Source of the DNA: Oceanospirillum sp048264105
GTDB taxonomy: Bacteria > Pseudomonadota > Gammaproteobacteria > Pseudomonadales > Halomonadaceae
Length of the DNA stretch: 64,000 nt
NCBI GenBank assembly: GCA_048264105.1
Contig: JBLXDJ010000002.1
Span: 248,001-312,000 of the forward strand
Direction: 5' to 3'
How positions within the stretch are numbered: position 1 is the first letter of the stretch; every line of letters starts with the position of its first letter. This document shows positions 8,006 to 16,657 of the stretch, in pieces. Made by a program: the position numbers and the translations under genes. The notes beneath the pieces were generated by a model. It was not told the origin of the DNA. It was given only the letters and a program-made list of their open reading frames with translations, and made no database searches.

Positions 8006-10699
8006 TCAGTGGCCGTTGGTGACCTGCTCATCCAGATCGTGACAGATGCGGGTTCTCAGTTTCTCGCACAGGTCTGGATCACTGATCGGCCCCAGTGTAC
8101 GGTCGGTGATCACGAAAATATCTTCTACCCGCTCACCAAGGGTAATAATCTTGGCGGAGAGAATGTTGATATCCATCTCGACAAAGATACGGCCGATACG
8201 GGCCAGCAGTCCCGGGCGATCTGGTGTGATCACTTCCAGCGTGGTGCGCTGGCTGATCGGGTCGTTGCTGATAATCACCTGAGTCGGCATGGTGAAATGC
8301 TTCAGCTGGCGCGGTGTACGGCGCTGGACGATTTCGCTGTAGTCTGCGGGATCATCCAGCTCTTCAATCAGAACATGCTTGATCTCTTCGATGCGGGCTT
8401 CATCCCGAATCGGCTCATCATTACTTTCCAGCACGATATAGGTATCCAGCGAATAACCATTGCTGGAGGTGCTGATGCGGGAGTCATGGATATTCAGGCC
8501 CAGCTGCTCCATGGCGGCCACGGTGGCAGCAAACAGATGATCCTGCTCTTTGGTGTAGATAAAGATTTTGGTGCCGCCAACCTGTTCCACTTTCTTCGGA
8601 TTGGTGACCAGGACCAGCGGCATATCCGGTTCTTTATGATCGAGAATCTGCTCGGTCTGGAAGGCGATCTCCCGGGCGCTGTCCTGCAGGAAGTACTCTT
8701 CACCTAACAGGTTCCACAGTGGCCAGATACGGGTTTCTTCCACACCCCATTTTCTCAGCAGTACCAGTGCGTCCTGCTGGGTTTCTTCGACCCATTCCTG
8801 ACGGTCAATCGGGTTTTCAAGGCCACGACGCAGGGCGCGTTTACTCTCAACGTAGAGCTGCTGAAGCAGGGTCGCCCGCCAGCTGTTCCAGAGGTTGGGG
8901 TTGGTGGCGTTGATATCGGCAACGGTCAGAATGTAGAGGTAATCCAGACGGGTTTCATCCCGAACGGTCATGACAAACTCCTGAATCACTTCAGGGTCGG
9001 AAATATCTTTCTTCTGAGCGGTCATCGACATCAGCAGGTGATGCTCCACCAGCCAGCTAACCAGACGGGCATCATGCTTGCTCAGGTGGTGGCGCTCACA
9101 GAACTGGAGCACATCTTTAGCGCCCAGTTCGGAATGGTCGCCGCCCCGGCCTTTGCCGATATCGTGGTAGAGACCGGCGATATAGGCCAGTTCACGTTTC
9201 GGCAGACGGTGGAAAATCTGTGCGGCAAACGGAAACTCTTTGCGCGCCTCCTCTTTCTGGAAGCGGTGCATAAACTTCAGCAGTAGCAGAGTATGGGCAT
9301 CCACGGTGTAGATGTGAAACAGGTCATGCTGCATCAGGCCGATGGCATAACCGAACTCCGGCAGATACTTGCCCAAAATGCCGTAACGGCTCATGCGGCG
9401 CAGCTGACGGGCAACATTGCCGGGGCTGCGCAGCAACTCCATAAAGAGTGAGGAGTGGCGGATATCCTGACGGAAACTCTCATCGATCAGGTGGCGGTTA
9501 TCCCGTAACAGGCGAATAGTCGAGGCCCGGACGCTCTCAATCTGAGGGTTTTGCGCCATCAGCAGGAAGATTTCCAGCAGGGCAAACGGGTTGTTCTCAA
9601 AGACGCGGCTGTGGGTGGCTTCGATCTTACGGTTTACGATCTGGAAGCGTTTGTTGAGGATCTCAACCTTGGCTTCATGGCGGGACTGCAGGATCGCATC
9701 GTCAAAGTGCTGCATCAGCACGTCGTTCAGTTCGGTCAGCGACATCACGACACGGTAATAGCGGCGCATAAACTGCTCAACGGCCAGGCGTTCGTCGTTG
9801 TCGGCATAACCGAACAGTTCCGCGAGGGTGCGCTGATGGTCAAACAGCAGGCGGTCTTCCGCACGTTTGGCGGTCATGTGAAGGGCATAACGTACCTGCC
9901 AGAGAAACGCCTGTCCCTGCTCCATGATGCGCACTTCAGATTCGGTCAGAAAACCTTCACGCATCAGGCCTTCAAGGGTGTGGGTGCCGAAATGACGTTT
10001 GGCAACCCAGCCGATCATCTGAATATCCCTTAAGCCGCCCGGTGATGATTTGATGTTGGGCTCAAGGTTGTATTCATTGTTGTCGTACTTGTAGTGACGC
10101 TTGATCTGTTCCTGCCATTTGGCTTCGAAGAACTCGCTGGTGCTCCACATGTGGTCCGTGCCCAGGCGCTCGATCATCTCTTCGCGCAGGCTGTCCGGGC
10201 CCACCAGGGTGCGGTTTTCCAGCAGGTTGGTGGCCACGGTGATATCGGCTTTGGCTTCCCGTTCGCAGTCGGACAGGGAGCGTACGCTGTGACCAATATC
10301 CAGACTGATATCCCACATAAAGGTGATCAGGCGTTCAAGGCTGTCACGATAAGGGGTGTCGTCGTCGTCACGGAGCAGGATAAGGAGGTCGATATCGGAA
10401 TGGGGATGCAGTTCGCCACGGCCATAACCACCCACCGCCAGCAGGCTGATGTTGTTATCCGGCCAGTCAAACTGCTCCCAGACCACGCTTAACAGCTGAT
10501 CGATAAACCAGGCCCGGCCATGCACCAGATCCCGGATATCGGCACCATCTAAAAAGCGTTGGTCCAGTTTGTCCTGAACACCCTGAATGGTTTGTTTAAA
10601 GAGGCTAATGGAGGATTTAGCCTCAGCCAGCTGCTGTTTAAAGGCGTGTTTGTTAAACAGTGATGGATCTGGTTCAAACTCATAGGGTGTCAGTGGCAT
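8006..10699 (-). CDS. glnD: Bifunctional PII uridylyltransferase/uridylyl-removing enzyme
   Basis: GlnD senses glutamine and adds UMP to, or removes it from, the PII nitrogen regulators. The 897-residue protein is full length. Domains in order are a nucleotidyltransferase domain with GGYGRGELHPHSDIDLL (D102, D104), an HD hydrolase domain with HDIGKGRGGDHSELG near residue 510, and two C-terminal ACT domains, the second with TPDRPGLLARIGRIFVEMDI. The start at 10699 (MPLTPYEFEP) lies 15 bases after the map stop, so map and glnD are probably cotranscribed. The terminator at 7962-7986 follows. This map-glnD-dapC arrangement upstream of rpsB matches pseudomonads. Confidence 0.97.
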   Translation of the reverse strand: MPLTPYEFEPDPSLFNKHAFKQQLAEAKSSISLFKQTIQGVQDKLDQRFLDGADIRDLVHGRAWFIDQLLSVVWEQFDWPDNNISLLAVGGYGRGELHPHSDIDLLILLRDDDDTPYRDSLERLITFMWDISLDIGHSVRSLSDCEREAKADITVATNLLENRTLVGPDSLREEMIERLGTDHMWSTSEFFEAKWQEQIKRHYKYDNNEYNLEPNIKSSPGGLRDIQMIGWVAKRHFGTHTLEGLMREGFLTESEVRIMEQGQAFLWQVRYALHMTAKRAEDRLLFDHQRTLAELFGYADNDERLAVEQFMRRYYRVVMSLTELNDVLMQHFDDAILQSRHEAKVEILNKRFQIVNRKIEATHSRVFENNPFALLEIFLLMAQNPQIESVRASTIRLLRDNRHLIDESFRQDIRHSSLFMELLRSPGNVARQLRRMSRYGILGKYLPEFGYAIGLMQHDLFHIYTVDAHTLLLLKFMHRFQKEEARKEFPFAAQIFHRLPKRELAYIAGLYHDIGKGRGGDHSELGAKDVLQFCERHHLSKHDARLVSWLVEHHLLMSMTAQKKDISDPEVIQEFVMTVRDETRLDYLYILTVADINATNPNLWNSWRATLLQQLYVESKRALRRGLENPIDRQEWVEETQQDALVLLRKWGVEETRIWPLWNLLGEEYFLQDSAREIAFQTEQILDHKEPDMPLVLVTNPKKVEQVGGTKIFIYTKEQDHLFAATVAAMEQLGLNIHDSRISTSSNGYSLDTYIVLESNDEPIRDEARIEEIKHVLIEELDDPADYSEIVQRRTPRQLKHFTMPTQVIISNDPISQRTTLEVITPDRPGLLARIGRIFVEMDINILSAKIITLGERVEDIFVITDRTLGPISDPDLCEKLRTRICHDLDEQVTNGH

Positions 10700-10714
10700 G
10701 GGAGCGTCCGTATG

Positions 10715-11488
10715 TTACAGATCAGTTTCTTCTTTTCTCAGGGTCAGGATTTCACAACCATCTTTGGTAACCAGAATGGTGTGTTCATACTGAGCAGATA
10801 AACTACGATCTTTTGTCACGACAGTCCATTCGTCTTTTAGTGTTTTGCAGTGACGCTTACCGGCATTGATCATAGGTTCAATGGTGAAGGTCATCCCTTC
10901 GACCAGTTTCATGCCGGTGCCGGCTTTACCGTAGTGCACGACCTGTGGTTCTTCATGGAAACCTTTGCCGATGCCGTGACCGCAGTATTCACGAACCACA
11001 GAGAAACCGCTGGATTCTGCGTGCTTCTGAATCACTTCGCCGATGTCGCCGAGTGTCGTGCCCGGTTTTACAATGCGCAGCGCTTTATAGAGACACTCCT
11101 GAGTTACCTGGCACAGGCGACGGGCCTGAATCTTGGCTTCGCCGATGATGAACATCTTGCTGGTGTCGCCGTGGTAGCCATCTTTAATAACGGTGATATC
11201 GATGTTGATGATGTCGCCGTTTTTCAGGACCTTGCTTTCGCTTGGGATGCCGTGACAGATCACCTGATTTACAGAGGTGCAGATCGACTTGGGAAAACCG
11301 TGGTAGTTAAGCGGGGCAGGAATGGCATCCAGGTCGTTGACGATATAGTCGTGACAGATACGGTTCAGCTCTTCAGTGCTGACACCCGCTTTTACGTGAG
11401 GCTCAATCATTTCCAGAACTTCTGCGGCCATACGGCCGGCCACGCGCATTTTTTCGATTTCTTCGGGTGTTTTGATAATTGCAGTCAT
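10715..11488 (-). CDS. map: Type I methionine aminopeptidase
   Basis: Map removes the initiator methionine from new proteins. The 257-residue protein has the pita-bread fold motifs with the metal ligands: INIDITVIKDGYHGDTSKMF (two Asp), YCGHGIGKGFHEEP (His), TFTIEPMI (Glu) and YEHTILVTKDGCEILT (Glu upstream, C-terminal strand). A short form without an N-terminal zinc domain is normal for proteobacteria. It is divergent from rpsB across a 427-bp gap and leads into glnD, as in other gammaproteobacteria. Confidence 0.97.
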   Translation of the reverse strand: MTAIIKTPEEIEKMRVAGRMAAEVLEMIEPHVKAGVSTEELNRICHDYIVNDLDAIPAPLNYHGFPKSICTSVNQVICHGIPSESKVLKNGDIINIDITVIKDGYHGDTSKMFIIGEAKIQARRLCQVTQECLYKALRIVKPGTTLGDIGEVIQKHAESSGFSVVREYCGHGIGKGFHEEPQVVHYGKAGTGMKLVEGMTFTIEPMINAGKRHCKTLKDEWTVVTKDRSLSAQYEHTILVTKDGCEILTLRKEETDL

Positions 11489-11662
11489 ATCGGATCTATT
11501 TTGCCATCTGTTCGGGTAAATATTTGCTGAAATGGTAACGCTTATTGCGATGCGGTGGGAGTGGCTGAACAGGATAAAATTAAAAAATTGACTCTTTCTG
11601 TCGGAATTAAATTCATAGCGATCGTCTTGGGCTGAAAAAATACGCTCATCAGACGCTCTTTC

Positions 11663-11700
11663 TTTCTATTAAACTTGATCTGTGGTATAAAGCCGCGCGC
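11663..11700 (+). promoter_or_regulatory. rpsB promoter with extended -10 and GC-rich discriminator
   Basis: TGG-TATAAA (11683-11691) is an extended -10 element followed at once by the GC-rich stretch GCCGCGCGC (11692-11700). That combination is typical of stringently controlled ribosomal-protein promoters. The -35 at about 11663-11668 is poor, as tolerated by extended -10 promoters. Transcription would start near 11698. The rest of the 11489-11662 gap must also hold the divergent map promoter, which I cannot place. Confidence 0.65.
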
Positions 11701-11915
11701 TTATATGCAAACTGTGATCGGAAAAGGTTTGGTATCTCCTTGTTGGAGCTTCGTTATCTCTTCTGGCTGCATTTGTCTGTAACGCACTCATTTATCAAAA
11801 CGACACACACACACCGGCACGTAGTTCTGGGTGCTCCGATGTTGCTCTGTTGAGCTTCTGACGGGTTGGATTATGGGGTGTGTGGAGGTTTAACCCTAAA
11901 TTTCTAGGAGTCAAA
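11698..11915 (+). promoter_or_regulatory. Long rpsB mRNA leader, probable S2 autoregulatory region
   Basis: The predicted transcript has an untranslated leader of about 215 bases. It contains short stems such as CTCC-TTGTT-GGAG (11737-11749) and ends with TCTAGGAG, a strong ribosome binding site 5 bases before the rpsB ATG. In E. coli the rpsB leader is the target of feedback by protein S2. The same role here is inferred from position and length, not from a matched structure. Confidence 0.45.
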
Positions 11916-12647
11916 ATGTCTCAAGTTTCTATGCGTGATCTGCTGAAAGCAGGTGCTCACTTCGGTCACCAGACCCGTTACTGGAACCCGAAAATGTCTA
12001 AGTTCATTTTCGGTGCTCGTAACAAGATCCATATCATCAACCTGGAGCACACTGTTCCTGCGCTGAATGATGCTCTGTCTTTTGTTGAGAAGCTTGCTTC
12101 CAGCAAAAACAAAGTTCTGTTTGTTGGTACTAAGCGTGCAGCAAGCAAAGTGGTTAAGGAAGAAGCATCCCGCGCTGGCATGCCATACGTAAACCACCGC
12201 TGGTTGGGTGGTATGCTGACTAACTACAAGACTATTCGCCAGTCTATCCGTCGTTTCCGTGATCTGGAAGCGATGCAGAACGATGGTACTTTCGAAAAGC
12301 TGACCAAAAAAGAAGTGCTGATGAACCAGCGCGAAATGGCTAAGCTGGAACGTTCTATCGGCGGTATCAAAGATATGGGTGGTCTGCCGGACGCACTGTT
12401 CGTAATTGACGTTGACCACGAGCGTATCGCGATCAATGAAGCGAACAAACTGGGTATCCCTGTTATCGGTATCGTTGATACTAACAGCAACCCAGACGGC
12501 GTTGATTTCGTTGTTCCAGGTAACGACGATGCAATCCGTGCGATTCAGATCTATGCACAGGGTGTTGCTAACGCTTGCCTGAAAGGCAAGGAAGGTGGCG
12601 CTTCTGAAGACGAATTCGTAGAAGTTAGCGAAGCGTCTGCAGAGTAA
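11916..12647 (+). CDS. rpsB: 30S ribosomal protein S2
   Basis: S2 is a 30S subunit protein that docks S1. The frame begins upstream, but the ATG at 11916 follows AGGAG at ideal spacing and gives the standard N-terminus MSQVSMRDLLKAGAHFGHQT. The 243-residue product has the family motifs RYWNPKMSKFIFG, RWLGGMLTNYKTIRQSI and IPVIGIVDTNSNPDGVDF. It is the first gene of the rpsB-tsf-pyrH-frr cluster. It follows a stringent-type promoter and is separated from tsf by a hairpin attenuator. Confidence 0.98.
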   Translation: MSQVSMRDLLKAGAHFGHQTRYWNPKMSKFIFGARNKIHIINLEHTVPALNDALSFVEKLASSKNKVLFVGTKRAASKVVKEEASRAGMPYVNHRWLGGMLTNYKTIRQSIRRFRDLEAMQNDGTFEKLTKKEVLMNQREMAKLERSIGGIKDMGGLPDALFVIDVDHERIAINEANKLGIPVIGIVDTNSNPDGVDFVVPGNDDAIRAIQIYAQGVANACLKGKEGGASEDEFVEVSEASAE

Positions 12648-12725
12648 TTTGACTGTTGGCGAATGCTGTCAGAGCGTCGTCATCTGCAGCCATTATTTTT
12701 AATGGCTGCAATAGTTAACTCTGCG

Positions 12726-12748
12726 AAGGGGGCGTAAGCCCCCTTTTG
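12726..12748 (+). terminator. rpsB-tsf attenuator
   Basis: The stem GGGGGC, loop GTAA, complement GCCCCC and a TTTT tract lie 80 bases after rpsB and 41 before tsf. An attenuator between rpsB and tsf is known in E. coli; this hairpin is placed to reduce tsf transcription in the same way. Confidence 0.75.
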
Positions 12749-12788
12749 CAAATCCGGTTTTTCATATCAGATCAAGAGGTTATTCATC

Positions 12789-13652
12789 ATGGCTGCAATC
12801 AGCGCATCTATGGTTAAAGAGCTGCGTGACCGCACGGGCTTAGGCATGCTGGAGTGCAAAAGCGCTCTGAAAGAAACAGACGGCGACATCGAGCTGGCAA
12901 TTGAAAATCTGCGTAAATCAAGCGGCATGAAGGCAGCTAAAAAAGCTAGCCGTGTTGCAGCTGATGGCGCGGTAGCGACTAAAGTAGCGGCAGATGGCAG
13001 CTACGGTATCGTTCTGGAAGTTAACTCCGAGACTGACTTTGTTGCTCGTGACGATAACTTCAAAGGTTTCGTTCAGTCTGTTGCTGATAAAGTATTCGAG
13101 ACTAAAGAAACTGATATCGCAGCTGTAATGGCTGGCGATCTGGAAGCAGCGCGTGAAGCTCTGGTTCAGAAAATCGGTGAAAACATCACTGTACGTCGCG
13201 CAGCTGTTGTTGAAGCTCCGGCTGGCGGTATCGTAGGTGAGTACGTTCACGGCGGCCGTATCGGCGTTCTGTCTGTACTGACTGGCGCAAACGCTGAAGT
13301 TGCTAAAGACGTTGCTATGCACGCTGCAGCAGTTAATCCTCGTGTTGCTCGTCCTGAAGATATGCCGGAAGCAGAACTTCAGAAAGAGAAAGAGATCATC
13401 ATGGCTCAACCTGATATGGAAGGTAAGCCTGAAGAGATCAAAGAGAAGATGGCTGTTGGTCGTGTTAAGAAATTCCTGGCTGAGAACAGCCTGGTAGAAC
13501 AAGCTTTCGTTAAAGATCCTTCTCAGACTGTTAGTGCTTTCGTTAAGGCGAATGGCGGCGAAGTACAGTCTTTCATCCGTTTTGAAGTGGGTGAAGGTAT
13601 CGAGAAAGTTGAAGAAGACTTTGCAGAGGAAGTGCGTAAGCAACTGGCTTAA
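12789..13652 (+). CDS. tsf: Elongation factor Ts
   Basis: EF-Ts exchanges GDP for GTP on EF-Tu. The 287-residue product has the N-terminal UBA-like domain (VKELRDRTGLGMLECKSALK), the core motifs NSETDFVARDDNF and AVNPRVARPEDMP, and the C-terminal VEQAFVKDPSQTVSAFVK region. The ATG at 12789 follows an AAGAGG ribosome binding site. It is the second gene of the conserved rpsB-tsf-pyrH-frr cluster. The codon choice is that of a highly expressed gene. Confidence 0.98.
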   Translation: MAAISASMVKELRDRTGLGMLECKSALKETDGDIELAIENLRKSSGMKAAKKASRVAADGAVATKVAADGSYGIVLEVNSETDFVARDDNFKGFVQSVADKVFETKETDIAAVMAGDLEAAREALVQKIGENITVRRAAVVEAPAGGIVGEYVHGGRIGVLSVLTGANAEVAKDVAMHAAAVNPRVARPEDMPEAELQKEKEIIMAQPDMEGKPEEIKEKMAVGRVKKFLAENSLVEQAFVKDPSQTVSAFVKANGGEVQSFIRFEVGEGIEKVEEDFAEEVRKQLA

Positions 13653-13671
13653 TTCGCATTTCTGATGTATG

Positions 13672-13709
13672 ACAATGGCGTGTGTAGCGAAAGTTACACG
13701 CGCCATTGT
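13672..13709 (+). other. Strong 15-bp hairpin between tsf and pyrH
   Basis: ACAATGGCGTGTGTA pairs with TACACGCGCCATTGT (one T-G wobble) around an 8-base loop containing GCGAAAG. No T-run follows on the plus strand. It is therefore more likely an RNA stabiliser, processing site or Rho-linked element than a classical intrinsic terminator. Confidence 0.6.
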
Positions 13710-13759
13710 GCGATCTGACCCCCTGTTTTTATAGACCTTGCTTGCCGGAGACTGCCCAG

Positions 13760-14485
13760 ATGCCAGTAAACGAAAAACCATCCCAGTACAAACGTATTCT
13801 TTTAAAGCTTAGCGGCGAAGCCCTGATGGGCGAGCAGAACTTCGGTATTGACCCTAAGGTTCTGAACCGGATGGCACTAGAGGTTGGGCAGCTGGTGGGT
13901 ATCGGTGTTCAGGTTGGTCTGGTTATCGGTGGTGGTAACCTGTTCCGTGGCGCAGCCCTGAGTCAGGCTGGCCTGGATCGTGTGACCGGTGATCACATGG
14001 GTATGCTGGCAACCGTTATGAACGGTCTGGCGATGCGTGATGCCCTAGAACGTGCCAATATCCGTACCCGTGTCATGTCGGCGATTCCGATGAGCGGTGT
14101 GGTTGAGCACTACGATCGCCGTAGCGCTATCCGTTATCTGAATACCGGAGATGTGGTAATCTTTAGCGCCGGAACCGGCAACCCGTTCTTTACCACAGAT
14201 TCTGCCGCCTGCCTGCGCGGTATCGAAGTCGATGCTGATGTGGTGATTAAGGCCACTAAGGTGGACGGGGTTTATGATAAAGATCCGGTGAAATTCTCGG
14301 ATGCAGTTAAATATGACCATCTGAGCTATGACAGCGTTCTCGAGCAGAAGCTGGAAGTGATGGATCTGACTGCGATCTGTCTGGTACGAGACCATAACAA
14401 ACCGGTTCGTGTATTTGATATGAATAAGCCCGGCGCACTGCTTAACCTGGTTGTTGGCGGTGACGAAGGCACATTAATTGACTGA
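13760..14485 (+). CDS. pyrH: UMP kinase
   Basis: PyrH phosphorylates UMP to UDP in pyrimidine nucleotide synthesis. It belongs to the amino-acid-kinase fold family used only by prokaryotes. The ATG at 13760 follows GGAG and gives 241 residues beginning MPVNEKPSQYKRILLKLSGE. Motifs include KLSGEALMG, VIGGGNLFRG, DHMGMLATVMN, AGTGNPFFTTDSAA and ATKVDGVYDKDP. The frr ribosome binding site overlaps its stop codon, so the two genes are probably translationally coupled. Confidence 0.97.
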   Translation: MPVNEKPSQYKRILLKLSGEALMGEQNFGIDPKVLNRMALEVGQLVGIGVQVGLVIGGGNLFRGAALSQAGLDRVTGDHMGMLATVMNGLAMRDALERANIRTRVMSAIPMSGVVEHYDRRSAIRYLNTGDVVIFSAGTGNPFFTTDSAACLRGIEVDADVVIKATKVDGVYDKDPVKFSDAVKYDHLSYDSVLEQKLEVMDLTAICLVRDHNKPVRVFDMNKPGALLNLVVGGDEGTLID

Positions 14486-14495
14486 GGAAACTTCC

Positions 14496-15053
14496 GTGAT
14501 CAACGAAATTAAGTCTGACGCAGAACAGCGGATGCAGAAAAGCCTGGAGTCTCTGACCACGGCTTTTGCCAAAATTCGTACCGGCCGTGCACACCCGAGC
14601 ATTCTGGACGGTGTTTCGGTTGACTACTATGGTACGCCAACACCTCTGAATCAGGTGGCGAACGTGAACGTGGAAGATGCGCGTACCCTGAGCATTCAGC
14701 CTTGGGAACGTTCTATGGTGCAGGCGATTGAGAAGGCGATCATGACGTCTGATCTGGGCCTGAACCCAAGCACCGCTGGTACTGTGATTCGTGTGCCTAT
14801 GCCAGCTCTGACAGAAGAAACCCGTAAGAACTTTATCCGTCAGGCGCGCCAGGAAGCGGAAAACGGCAAGATCGCGATCCGTAATATCCGTCGTGATGCG
14901 AACGGTTCTGTTAAAGATCTGCTGAAAGAGAAAGAGATCACAGAAGATGAAGAACGTCGCGCAGAAGACGAGATTCAGAAGCTGACTGATAAGTTCGTTG
15001 CCGAAGCTGATGTGCTGCTGGCTGCAAAAGAAAAAGACCTGATGCAGGTCTGA
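14496..15053 (+). CDS. frr: Ribosome recycling factor
   Basis: RRF splits post-termination ribosomes together with EF-G. A TTG at 14478 opens the frame, but the GTG at 14496 is the likely start: it follows GAGGA at proper spacing and gives exactly 185 residues, like E. coli RRF. The N-terminus is MINEIKSDAEQRMQKSLESL. Conserved segments are KIRTGRAHPSILDG, YYGTPTPLNQVANV, DLGLNPSTAGTVIRVP and the three-helix-bundle C-terminus with KDLMQV. It is downstream of pyrH, as in nearly all proteobacteria. Confidence 0.97.
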   Translation: MINEIKSDAEQRMQKSLESLTTAFAKIRTGRAHPSILDGVSVDYYGTPTPLNQVANVNVEDARTLSIQPWERSMVQAIEKAIMTSDLGLNPSTAGTVIRVPMPALTEETRKNFIRQARQEAENGKIAIRNIRRDANGSVKDLLKEKEITEDEERRAEDEIQKLTDKFVAEADVLLAAKEKDLMQV

Positions 15054-15061
15054 TCTTCCCC

Positions 15062-15084
15062 CGCACCCGCCGTTCAGGCGGGTG
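15062..15084 (+). other. frr-uppS intergenic hairpin
   Basis: GCACCCGCC pairs with GGCGGGTGC around GTTCA. No T-run follows. It lies 9 bases after frr and 19 before the chosen uppS start, and may protect or terminate the frr message partially. Confidence 0.6.
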
Positions 15085-15102
15085 CCACTGTGTTGCCTAT
15101 TC

Positions 15103-15849
15103 ATGGATTCAAAAAAGCAAAAAAATACCCCTCGTCATATCGCCATCATCATGGATGGTAATAACCGCTGGGCCAAAAAGCGTTTTCTTCCGGGTATTGC
15201 CGGCCATAAAGCTGGTGCGGACGCGGTGCGTGCGGTGATCCGTGGTTGTGTCGATCAGGGCGTTGAGGTTTTGACGCTGTTCGCTTTCAGCAGCGAGAAC
15301 TGGCAGCGGCCGCAAAAAGAAGTGAATGCCCTGATGGAGTTGTTTTTGCTCTCACTGCGACGTGAGGTGAAAAAGCTGCATAAGTACAATATCCGTTTGC
15401 GTATTATCGGTGATAAGTCTGGTTTTTCTGATGAGATTCAACAGGCGATTGCTGATGCTGAAGCTCTGACCGGGAATAACTCCGGCCTGCAGCTGAATAT
15501 TGCGGCGAACTATGGTGGTCGCTGGGATATTGTGAATACGGCTAAGGCGTTAGCACAGCAGGTTGCTGAGGGATCCCTGAAACCGGAAGAGATCACAGAA
15601 GACCTGTTTAACTGTACGATCTCACTGGGTGATCTGCCGGCTCCGGATCTTTGTATCCGTACTGCAGGCGAGCAGCGAATCAGTAATTATCTGTTGTGGC
15701 AGTTCGCTTATAGTGAATTTTATTACAGCCCTCTGTTGTGGCCTGATTTTAAAGAACAAGCATTGGCTGAAGCCATTGATGATTTTGCCGGACGACAAAG
15801 ACGTTTTGGTAAGACCAGCGAACAAGTAGAAGGAAAAGCCGATGCTTAA
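15103..15849 (+). CDS. uppS: Undecaprenyl diphosphate synthase (cis-prenyltransferase)
   Basis: UppS adds eight isopentenyl units to farnesyl diphosphate to make the C55 lipid carrier for peptidoglycan and O-antigen. The ATG at 15103 gives 248 residues (MDSKKQKNTPRH). The frame is open to a GTG at 15082, but that lies in a hairpin; neither has a clear ribosome binding site. Catalytic D18 lies in IIMDGNNRWAKKR, and further motifs are FAFSSENWQRP and the RTAGEQRISNYLLWQ and YYSPLLWPDF regions. It overlaps cdsA by 8 bases. Confidence 0.96.
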   Translation: MDSKKQKNTPRHIAIIMDGNNRWAKKRFLPGIAGHKAGADAVRAVIRGCVDQGVEVLTLFAFSSENWQRPQKEVNALMELFLLSLRREVKKLHKYNIRLRIIGDKSGFSDEIQQAIADAEALTGNNSGLQLNIAANYGGRWDIVNTAKALAQQVAEGSLKPEEITEDLFNCTISLGDLPAPDLCIRTAGEQRISNYLLWQFAYSEFYYSPLLWPDFKEQALAEAIDDFAGRQRRFGKTSEQVEGKADA

Positions 15850-16657
15850 ACAGCGTGTATTAACCGCTTTGATTATGGCGCCTCTTGCGCTGTGGGGCCT
15901 GTTTGGCCTGCCTGTTGATTACTATATTTTATTTGTCTCCGGGATTGTTCTTGTGGGCAGCTGGGAGTGGGCGAACCTTTCCGGTTTATCCAACTCCGGG
16001 CGTCTGATTTATCCGGTTGTGATGGCGCTTGCCCTGCTGGGACTTAACGATCTGCGTTCACCGGATCTGGATCTGATGATTCTCTATGGTGCGGCAGTCG
16101 GTTGGGCTGCAGCACTCTGGTTTGTGATCCAATATCCGAAAAGCACTCTCTGGAAATCAACTTCGGCCCGCCTGCTGATCGGTTTTGCTGTTCTGGTGCC
16201 TTGCTGGGTTGGCTTTGTCGAACTACGTACCAGTCTTTGGCTGGGCAAAGAGGCGCTGCTTTATATCCTGCTGCTTGTCTGGTGTGCGGATATCGGAGCT
16301 TATTTTGCCGGCCGCCGCTTCGGTAAAGCCAAGTTGGCACCTAAAGTGAGTCCCGGTAAATCCTGGGCTGGTGTCTATGGTGGTTTGCTGGCAACGGCGT
16401 TGTTGGCTGTGATCTGCGCGCAATACTGGAATCTGAGTCAGAAAGAGATGCTGATTCTGCTGGCGATTACCTTACTGGTGACAGCGGTGTCGGTGTTGGG
16501 TGACCTGTTTGAAAGTATGGTGAAACGTCACCGTGGCATGAAGGACAGCAGCCAGCTGCTGCCGGGACATGGCGGTATTATGGATCGTATCGACAGTCTC
16601 ACCGCTGCCGTCCCTCTGTTTGTTCTGAGCCTGAAGTTGACCGGGTTGAGTTTATGA
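15842..16657 (+). CDS. cdsA: Phosphatidate cytidylyltransferase
   Basis: CdsA makes CDP-diacylglycerol from phosphatidic acid and CTP, the precursor of all membrane phospholipids. The 271-residue protein is a polytopic inner-membrane protein. The family signature lies near the C-terminus: VSVLGDLFESMVKRHRGMKD followed by SQLLPGHGGIMDRIDS. The start overlaps uppS and its TGA overlaps the dxr ATG (ATGA), so this is a tightly coupled operon. Confidence 0.96.
   Translation: MLKQRVLTALIMAPLALWGLFGLPVDYYILFVSGIVLVGSWEWANLSGLSNSGRLIYPVVMALALLGLNDLRSPDLDLMILYGAAVGWAAALWFVIQYPKSTLWKSTSARLLIGFAVLVPCWVGFVELRTSLWLGKEALLYILLLVWCADIGAYFAGRRFGKAKLAPKVSPGKSWAGVYGGLLATALLAVICAQYWNLSQKEMLILLAITLLVTAVSVLGDLFESMVKRHRGMKDSSQLLPGHGGIMDRIDSLTAAVPLFVLSLKLTGLSL

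Noticed and set aside
12918..13781. 287-residue open frame opposite tsf
   Set aside because: It is a shadow of the tsf codon pattern, with low-complexity Asn/Ser/Phe-rich product and no ribosome binding site.
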